The notes below the pieces were generated by a model that was not told the DNA's origin, did no database searches, and saw only the letters and a program-made list of their open reading frames with translations. The position numbers and the translations under genes are program-made. Of a stretch of 64,000 nucleotides of DNA, positions 62,101 through 64,000 are shown one piece after another (position 1 is the stretch's first letter; each line of letters begins with the position of its first letter). The stretch lies in assembly GCF_036373705.1 (NCBI RefSeq), contig NC_089850.1, forward strand, positions 47,057,048-47,121,047, written 5' to 3'. This DNA is from Amia ocellicauda. Its lineage: Eukaryota > Chordata > Actinopteri > Amiiformes > Amiidae.

Positions 62101-62420
62101 TGACCTTTAAAGGCCAAGGAATAAAAAAAGCAATTTGTTTTCAGTCGCATCCCAACTCCAGCACGAGCATTCTGCCGTTCACGGGTGTCCACTGAGAGCA
62201 GAAACTTGTCTTGTCTGACATGAGCCGGATGCTTGCTGTCAAAGATCCTTGACTCTACTTTACAGGTTGTCTGCAGGGAGCCTATCCCGGCTACGACTGG
62301 TTTGCATCCTCTGTGTTCCTGATAATGTCTGGAGAGCAGGAGCGGGCATTAACATTTCTGCTGCGATTCTCCACTCTTCTTGTCTCAGCATTTTTGTGGC
62401 CGCCCAGACTACATGTCTCA
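22796..62420 (+). CDS. tbc1d32: TBC1 domain family member 32 (protein broad-minded), 3' end beyond window
   Basis: Ciliary protein needed for Hedgehog signalling and cilium structure; broad-minded works with the CDK20/CCRK kinase (established knowledge). I place 30 coding exons, listed separately. All join in frame by GT-AG introns into about 1,140 residues. The vertebrate protein has about 1,260, so about 110-140 residues of the C-terminal TBC-like domain are missing past 64,000. Start: ATG at 22796 ([13 protein letters not shown]), matching the family N-terminus. Clear family blocks include [58 protein letters not shown] and [15 protein letters not shown]. No stop or frameshift was seen. 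Transcription may start near an X-box promoter at about 21,600. Several introns host transposons, none touching an exon. Confidence 0.95.
23339..23376. repeat. (TA)n microsatellite
   Basis: About 19 TA units followed by cacacaca. Confidence 0.95.
23563..23724 (+). CDS. tbc1d32: tbc1d32 exon 3
   Basis: Acceptor gtgttccag; completes the Asn of HFHN and reads [16 protein letters not shown]. Donor AACGA|GTATGT. Confidence 0.92.
24178..24355 (+). CDS. tbc1d32: tbc1d32 exon 4
   Basis: Acceptor ttctcttag; encodes [10 protein letters not shown] and the acidic serine stretch [11 protein letters not shown]. Donor CAG|GTACCT. Confidence 0.94.
24561..24632 (+). CDS. tbc1d32: tbc1d32 exon 5
   Basis: Acceptor tttttgtag; 24 codons [11 protein letters not shown] to QPKE. 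Donor GAG|GTAAGG. Confidence 0.92.
25460..25585 (+). CDS. tbc1d32: tbc1d32 exon 6
   Basis: Acceptor tgtgtgtag; [22 protein letters not shown]-rich compared with its introns. Donor AGT|GTAATT is weak but in frame. Confidence 0.9.
25731..26631 (-). mobile_element. Tc1-like deletion derivative, copy 1 (0.9 kb)
   Basis: Ends TACACTGATCAGCCATAACA on the left and the inverse (gctgatcggtgta) on the right, both at TA. The minus strand carries the helix-turn-helix half of a transposase ([20 protein letters not shown]) and its C-terminal block ([14 protein letters not shown]). The middle of the catalytic domain between SDES and NHEFKVL, including the second Asp, is deleted. The copy at 55150 has the same junction. 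Lies in tbc1d32 intron 6, opposite strand. Confidence 0.92.
25765..26482 (-). pseudogene. Tc1-like transposase with internal deletion, copy 1
   Basis: The N-terminal part reads to SDES, where a frame break and deletion join it near codons for [17 protein letters not shown]. The N-terminal and C-terminal ORFs (26067-26435 and 25765-26070) are in different frames. The second catalytic Asp is absent, so it cannot encode an active enzyme. Confidence 0.88.
26845..26923 (+). CDS. tbc1d32: tbc1d32 exon 7
   Basis: Acceptor ctttcag; [17 protein letters not shown] then EIYTSL. Donor TTAG|GTAATA. Confidence 0.92.
27270..27373 (+). CDS. tbc1d32: tbc1d32 exon 8
   Basis: Acceptor tcaattag; [17 protein letters not shown] and VARLLKK. 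Donor AAG|GTAGGT. Confidence 0.92.
27455..27516 (+). CDS. tbc1d32: tbc1d32 exon 9
   Basis: Acceptor tgccgcag; [20 protein letters not shown]. Donor GAGAA|GTAAGT. Confidence 0.93.
28398..28548 (+). CDS. tbc1d32: tbc1d32 exon 10
   Basis: Acceptor gatttgtag; [15 protein letters not shown] and ATWFKKWM. Donor ATG|GTAAGC. Confidence 0.94.
28718..28777 (+). CDS. tbc1d32: tbc1d32 exon 11
   Basis: Acceptor ctgtttcag; [20 protein letters not shown]. Donor TTG|GTGAGT. Confidence 0.93.
29359..29416 (+). CDS. tbc1d32: tbc1d32 exon 12 (3' end uncertain)
   Basis: Acceptor tttcaacag; [13 protein letters not shown]. Donor CCTG|GTGAGA at 29416; a second in-frame donor ATTG|GTGTGT would end it at 29443 and add nine residues. 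Confidence 0.85.
30383..30520 (+). CDS. tbc1d32: tbc1d32 exon 13
   Basis: Acceptor tactttag; [18 protein letters not shown]. Donor AAAAG|GTGAGG. Confidence 0.9.
30952..31041 (+). CDS. tbc1d32: tbc1d32 exon 14
   Basis: Acceptor catttacag; [19 protein letters not shown]. Donor GCAG|GTAAGC. Confidence 0.9.
31547..31689 (+). CDS. tbc1d32: tbc1d32 exon 15
   Basis: Acceptor ctttgttag; [19 protein letters not shown] to LLKGKR. Donor CGG|GTTAGT. Confidence 0.92.
32011..32138 (+). CDS. tbc1d32: tbc1d32 exon 16
   Basis: Acceptor gtatcatag; [20 protein letters not shown]. Donor GAAAG|GTAAGA. Confidence 0.92.
32988..33189 (+). CDS. tbc1d32: tbc1d32 exon 17
   Basis: Acceptor tttatctag; [20 protein letters not shown] and [12 protein letters not shown]. 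The longest exon seen. Donor AAG|GTGACT. Confidence 0.93.
33462..33793 (-). mobile_element. Short retroelement with 13-bp target duplication
   Basis: A perfect 13-bp repeat TCCATCAAAATAT flanks it at 33449-33461 and 33794-33806. On the minus strand it ends in a ggat/atgg tail, consistent with target-primed retrotransposition. The body ('gtctttggacggtgagagga', 'gaaaacccacacggacacgg', 'caccgtgctgcc') belongs to an interspersed repeat found all over fish genomes. It has no intact reading frame, so it is a SINE-like or truncated LINE-derived copy. The family was not assigned. Confidence 0.85.
34447..34526 (+). CDS. tbc1d32: tbc1d32 exon 18
   Basis: Acceptor tctttgcag; Ser/Thr/Pro-rich linker [14 protein letters not shown]. 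Donor AACAA|GTGAGT. Confidence 0.9.
34637..34775 (+). CDS. tbc1d32: tbc1d32 exon 19
   Basis: Acceptor tcaatcag; [20 protein letters not shown]. Donor CAG|GTGACT. Confidence 0.93.
35581..35640. repeat. (AAT)n microsatellite
   Basis: About 60 bases of TAA/AAT repeat in intron 19 with one interruption. Confidence 0.95.
35796..35883 (+). CDS. tbc1d32: tbc1d32 exon 20
   Basis: Acceptor ccatacag; [20 protein letters not shown]. Donor TCAG|GTAAAT. Confidence 0.92.
36407..36446. repeat. (TTA)n microsatellite
   Basis: About 40 bases of ATT/TTA repeat, ending about 30 bases before the exon 21 acceptor. Confidence 0.95.
36478..36596 (+). CDS. tbc1d32: tbc1d32 exon 21
   Basis: Acceptor taccgcag; [20 protein letters not shown] to DRSCQK. 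Donor AAG|GTAGGA. Confidence 0.92.
37513..38532 (-). CDS. Tc1-family DD34E transposase, uninterrupted ORF (339 aa)
   Basis: Cut-and-paste transposase of the Tc1/mariner superfamily, acting in the nucleus on the element's terminal repeats. The natural start is [10 protein letters not shown] at 38532; an in-frame upstream ATG at 38616 lies in the hairpin and is less likely. Two N-terminal helix-turn-helix motifs ([31 protein letters not shown]) flank a short basic [11 protein letters not shown] linker. Catalytic residues are D155 (VLWSDET), D243 ([10 protein letters not shown]) and E278 (NPIENLW), with exactly 34 residues between the second Asp and Glu. [10 protein letters not shown] is intact. 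Compared with copy A it has two extra residues near 40 ([12 protein letters not shown] against [10 protein letters not shown]) and some substitutions, so activity is not assured. Confidence 0.93.
   Translation of the reverse strand: MAKTKELSKDVRDKIVDLHKAGMGYKTIAKQLGEKVKTVLCGVIIRKWKKHKITVSLLPTGAPCKISPRGVSMIMRTVRNQPRTTREDLVNDLKAAGTTVPKKTIGNTLRRKGLKSCSALKVPLLKKAHVQARLKFANEHLNDSEENWVKVLWSDETTIELFGINSTRRVWRRRNDPKNTIPTVKHGGGNIMLWGCFSAKGTGQLHRIKGMMDGAMYHQILGENLLPSARALKMGRGWEFQHDNDPKHTAKATKERLKKKHIKVLEWPSQSLDLNPIENLWRELKVRVAKRQPRNLNDLERICKEEWDKIPPEMCANLVANYKKPLTSVIASKGFATKY
38575..38671. repeat. 97-bp hairpin in Tc1 copy B (44-bp arms, 9-base loop)
   Basis: Same arms as the palindrome at 11488-11568, extended by five bases per arm, with loop cctttaaga. 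It sits between the transposase ATG and the adjacent terminal repeat. Confidence 0.95.
39020..39139 (+). CDS. tbc1d32: tbc1d32 exon 22
   Basis: Acceptor cctccacag; [20 protein letters not shown]. Donor ATT|GTGAGT. Exon 21 joins it in frame directly. Confidence 0.92.
39140..40812 (+). other. tbc1d32 intron 22
   Basis: Holds a (TG)n tract at 39193-39213. Nothing else is recognised. Confidence 0.6.
40813..40901 (+). CDS. tbc1d32: tbc1d32 exon 23
   Basis: Acceptor ttaaaag; [19 protein letters not shown] and [10 protein letters not shown]. Donor CTCAG|GTAAGA. Confidence 0.92.
40902..46378 (+). other. tbc1d32 intron 23 (5.5 kb)
   Basis: The longest intron seen. The ORFs at 41230-41556 and 42408-42780 show no family features or coding support. 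No transposon ends were recognised. Confidence 0.55.
46379..46501 (+). CDS. tbc1d32: tbc1d32 exon 24
   Basis: Acceptor cttttcag; [19 protein letters not shown]. Donor CAAGG|GTAGGT. Confidence 0.92.
46502..48644 (+). other. tbc1d32 intron 24
   Basis: Contains a Tc1-like end at 46648 and otherwise AT-rich sequence. The ORF at 47389-47586 has no recognisable features. Confidence 0.55.
46648..46860. mobile_element. Solo end of a Tc1-like element
   Basis: Begins TACACTACCGGTTTTAAAG then ttgtagaacacc, a terminal sequence typical of a fish Tc1-like family. No right end was found. The given right border is approximate. Confidence 0.55.
48645..48753 (+). CDS. tbc1d32: tbc1d32 exon 25
   Basis: Acceptor gacggcag; [20 protein letters not shown]. 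Donor AAG|GTAAGC. Confidence 0.94.
48754..50123 (+). other. tbc1d32 intron 25
   Basis: Holds a long (TA)n tract at 49285-49348. Nothing else is recognised. Confidence 0.6.
49285..49348. repeat. (TA)n microsatellite, 64 bases
   Basis: About 32 uninterrupted TA units. Confidence 0.97.
50124..50217 (+). CDS. tbc1d32: tbc1d32 exon 26
   Basis: Acceptor gtcttcag; [20 protein letters not shown]. Donor CAAG|GTATGA. Confidence 0.93.
50218..51457 (+). other. tbc1d32 intron 26
   Basis: The ORF at 50318-50551 (77 aa) has no family match and does not fit the exon phase. Nothing else is seen. Confidence 0.55.
51458..51583 (+). CDS. tbc1d32: tbc1d32 exon 27
   Basis: Acceptor tattttag; [20 protein letters not shown] and CRKQFCKAM. 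Donor AGTG|GTGAGT. Confidence 0.92.
51584..53540 (+). other. tbc1d32 intron 27, left part
   Basis: Two exon-like segments occur (51868-51996 and 52126-52178). They are out of phase with, or unnecessary for, the exon 27 to 28 join. No repeat was recognised here. Confidence 0.5.
53541..53582. repeat. (AT)n microsatellite
   Basis: About 21 AT units, immediately left of a Tc1-like element. Confidence 0.95.
53587..55149 (+). mobile_element. Tc1-like transposon, decayed but full length
   Basis: Left end TACAGTACTGTGCAAAAG, right end the inverse (cttttgcacagtactgta), both at TA. The terminal repeats extend about 90 bases. Contains a decayed transposase, plus strand. Its right end touches the next Tc1-like element with no spacer. 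Confidence 0.92.
53996..55026 (+). pseudogene. Tc1-like transposase with several stops
   Basis: Start [19 protein letters not shown] at 53996 with a readable helix-turn-helix and the [14 protein letters not shown] linker. TGA at 54368-54370, TAG at about 54635 and TAA at 54743-54745 interrupt it. Catalytic blocks remain as WIDE (usual WSDE), [11 protein letters not shown] and LNIIESVWD. The C-terminal part ([10 protein letters not shown]) is intact. Confidence 0.9.
55150..56043 (-). mobile_element. Tc1-like deletion derivative, copy 2
   Basis: Left end TACACCGATCAGCCGTAACA; the right end tgatcggtgtg runs into (TG)n(TA)n, so its last bases are blurred. Same structure and same internal junction as 25731-26631. 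It directly abuts the element ending at 55149. Confidence 0.9.
55184..55906 (-). pseudogene. Tc1-like transposase with internal deletion, copy 2
   Basis: The N-terminal ORF at 55409-55906 begins [20 protein letters not shown]; the likely start is [13 protein letters not shown]. It carries a good helix-turn-helix ([20 protein letters not shown]) and ends in AWSDESRV. The C-terminal block [17 protein letters not shown] follows in another frame. The segment with the second catalytic Asp is missing, and a further gap removes part of the C-terminus. Confidence 0.88.
56035..56105. repeat. (TG)n(TA)n microsatellite
   Basis: A short TG run and then about 30 TA units at the right border of the Tc1-like copy. 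Confidence 0.95.
56106..56964 (+). other. tbc1d32 intron 27, right part
   Basis: No gene or repeat end is seen. The polypyrimidine tract before exon 28 is at about 56938-56960. Confidence 0.5.
56965..57048 (+). CDS. tbc1d32: tbc1d32 exon 28
   Basis: Acceptor ctgtgcag; [20 protein letters not shown]. Donor AAAG|GTTAGT. Confidence 0.92.
57049..59288 (+). other. tbc1d32 intron 28
   Basis: Contains a retroelement tail at about 57700-57930 and a purine tract (GAGAGA) at 58230-58265. No gene is seen. Confidence 0.55.
57700..57930 (+). mobile_element. Retroelement 3' end (same tail as at 5545-5831)
   Basis: The motif 'gtaagtcaccctggataagg' at 57868-57888 is followed by 'gtgtctgcc' and an (AAAT)n tail. 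The left border is uncertain and no target duplication was found. Confidence 0.5.
59289..59358 (+). CDS. tbc1d32: tbc1d32 exon 29
   Basis: Acceptor ttcggtag; [20 protein letters not shown], near the start of the TBC-like region. Donor ATCAG|GTACTT. Confidence 0.92.
59359..61303 (+). other. tbc1d32 intron 29
   Basis: No supported gene or repeat. The ORF at 60022-60231 has no recognisable features. Confidence 0.5.
61304..61419 (+). CDS. tbc1d32: tbc1d32 exon 30
   Basis: Acceptor tgttcag; [20 protein letters not shown] then [11 protein letters not shown]. The open frame continues past the donor CTTC|GTATCC to a stop, but splicing here restores family sequence (LRCLQG). Confidence 0.9.
61420..62265 (+). 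other. tbc1d32 intron 30
   Basis: Nothing recognised apart from the splice sites. Confidence 0.5.
62266..62420 (+). CDS. tbc1d32: tbc1d32 exon 31 (TBC-like domain)
   Basis: Acceptor ctttacag; [19 protein letters not shown] then [19 protein letters not shown]. Donor TCA|GTGAGT. Later exons are outside the window. Confidence 0.93.
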
Positions 62421-64000
62421 GTGAGTTGTTAAGAGATATAGTGAATGAGAATAAAAGTTTTCTGTCGGGCTGATGGATGGAGTCAGGAGAGCACCTTTCC
62501 TGCCAGATTTACATTCAGCCTTAAGACTAATCACAGTGCGAGTACAGGGAGCCGAGCCGTCTCCAGGCAGACACTGAAAGTCTGTGTTAGCAGTAGACTC
62601 TGAACTTCCACAATCACTGTTAGTATTGCTACGGCTCATATAATTTTGCCAGGCGTTGAAAGGACAGTACAAAGCTGTTTGCAATGGGATATTACAATTT
62701 AAGAGCCTTCCAAAGACACCCCTCCCACAAAACAGAAGGCTGGCATCATATAATCTGTGCAAAACATTGTCAAGTATGAATATTTGTAATAATAGCATTT
62801 AATTTGGTGCAGCACATGTTTTTTATTTTCTTTTCTTTCTGGTACACAAGAAGGTTCCAAAACCTCAACCTTCATAATAATGCAACTTCAGTTAACAAGA
62901 GGTATTTATTTATTTAATAGTAAGTATCTTTAATGTATTATGCTGATATTTCAATAATCCTGTTGGTTCCTTTTTCTTTGCAAACTTTTTGACTTTTCCC
63001 CGCCTCTGGAAATGCAGCTGCTTATACAGTAGCAACTGTAACACAGAATTATTGAAACGGGAATGTTTATACACTTGAGAACAGGTTCACAGATTCCTGA
63101 TCAGAGCTCTAACACTTTCAAATGTATTATATGTGCATCTAAAAGTAAACTAAGCACAGAAGTTAGCCCAGTGTTATTTTGCTGATGTTGTCAATGATGC
63201 GGACAGAGTGCTTACTTGTTAATTGATTGTACACAAAACATGCCCCCACACATAGACTCATACTCAGAAATTTGAAATAATAATAAGACACAATTTTGAT
63301 ACAATAAGTTAGATAACACACATAGTAGATCTGAAAAAACTGTTCCACAGCATGACGTGTTGCTTCAGTTGAATGAGTCACATGTCTGCACTACTTCTTT
63401 CCCTTGTTCACATCCTCATGAGTTATTGGGCTTATAAGTCACACGTCCAAGGCAATCACTTCAAAGGTGTCATTGGTACTAGGGATGGGTCCTCAGGGTG
63501 GCTGCCTGTTTGAAGCTACTAGAGGAATGCCGGGCTGTAACTCAGTGGCTGTGCTTTGTGTTGACGCCTCCCCTGCAGTTGCGAGAATCTTCGAACGGAC
63601 AGCAGCTCTGAGGAATCATCCCAGCTGCACAAATGCACGCTTTCAATACGATGTGTAAAATTATGTGTAAAACTTTGTTGCAGTAGTCCTTTGCTATGTC
63701 TTTGTCAAAACCTTTGTGAATTTTAAATTCATGACTCAAACTCTCCTCTTTTCCAAACCTTAGAGAATCACTTACTTGAACCTCAGTATGAGATACACTT
63801 CAGACCAGGGATTATTCTGGTTTCTCTTTGAATTATTTCTCAAATATATATATTTTTTGTACTGTGGTGAGCGAAACTGAACACAATATTCTCACTATGA
63901 TTTGGACATGAATTCCCTTAAATGCATCTATAATAATTATAATAAAATGTGTTCCGGTGTTATTGGTGTCAACTTGGTTTAGAGTGGTCCTTATATTTCC
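62421..64000 (+). other. tbc1d32 intron 31 (continues past the window)
   Basis: No further tbc1d32 exon could be recognised. The ORF at 63467-63658 has no family features. The remaining C-terminal exons should lie to the right. Confidence 0.5.

Noticed and set aside
63467-63658. 63-aa ORF near the right edge, considered as a further tbc1d32 exon
   Set aside because: Does not match the expected C-terminal TBC sequence.

Overview
The window reads as ray-finned fish nuclear DNA. Its genes are vertebrate genes with GT-AG introns, non-coding sequence is AT-rich with many (TA)n and (TAA)n tracts, and it holds several Tc1/mariner-like and hAT-like DNA transposons of the kinds common in fish. The species cannot be named from the sequence.

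Layout. 1-16,225: three tandem connexin genes on the minus strand (714-1574, 8550-9542, 15231-16205). Each has an uninterrupted coding region preceded by a splice acceptor 20-23 bases before the ATG, so each should have an upstream non-coding exon. They resemble the fish alpha-type Cx32.2/Cx32.3 group. The spaces between them hold a 240-bp hAT-type element with a perfect 8-bp target duplication, a nest of transposons, retroelement tails and two larger Tc1-like elements. 19,202-21,085: a complete four-exon hsdl1 gene (inactive hydroxysteroid dehydrogenase-like protein 1, 320 aa), minus strand. 21,086-21,792: a shared divergent promoter with an RFX X-box, two CACGTG boxes and a ZNF143/THAP11-like motif. 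21,793-64,000: tbc1d32 (protein broad-minded), plus strand. I place 30 coding exons that join in frame into about 1,140 residues; the last part of the TBC-like domain lies past the right edge. Its introns carry a nearly intact Tc1 element (37305-38901), two copies of one internally deleted Tc1-like element, a decayed Tc1 element directly abutting one of them, and a short retroelement with a 13-bp target duplication.

How the genes relate. Connexins form gap-junction channels. HSDL1 is a catalytically dead short-chain dehydrogenase relative. TBC1D32 is a ciliary protein needed for Hedgehog signalling. From memory, human GJA1 and TBC1D32 are also divergent neighbours, so connexin plus TBC1D32 looks like old synteny. 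No operon-like or undescribed multi-gene system is evident. The most informative signals are a sharp gene-conversion-like tract between two connexins, the ciliary-type divergent promoter, the hsdl1 pairing, and the transposon structures.

All exon borders, repeat ends and homology statements come from reading the sequence and from memory of the families; no search was run.
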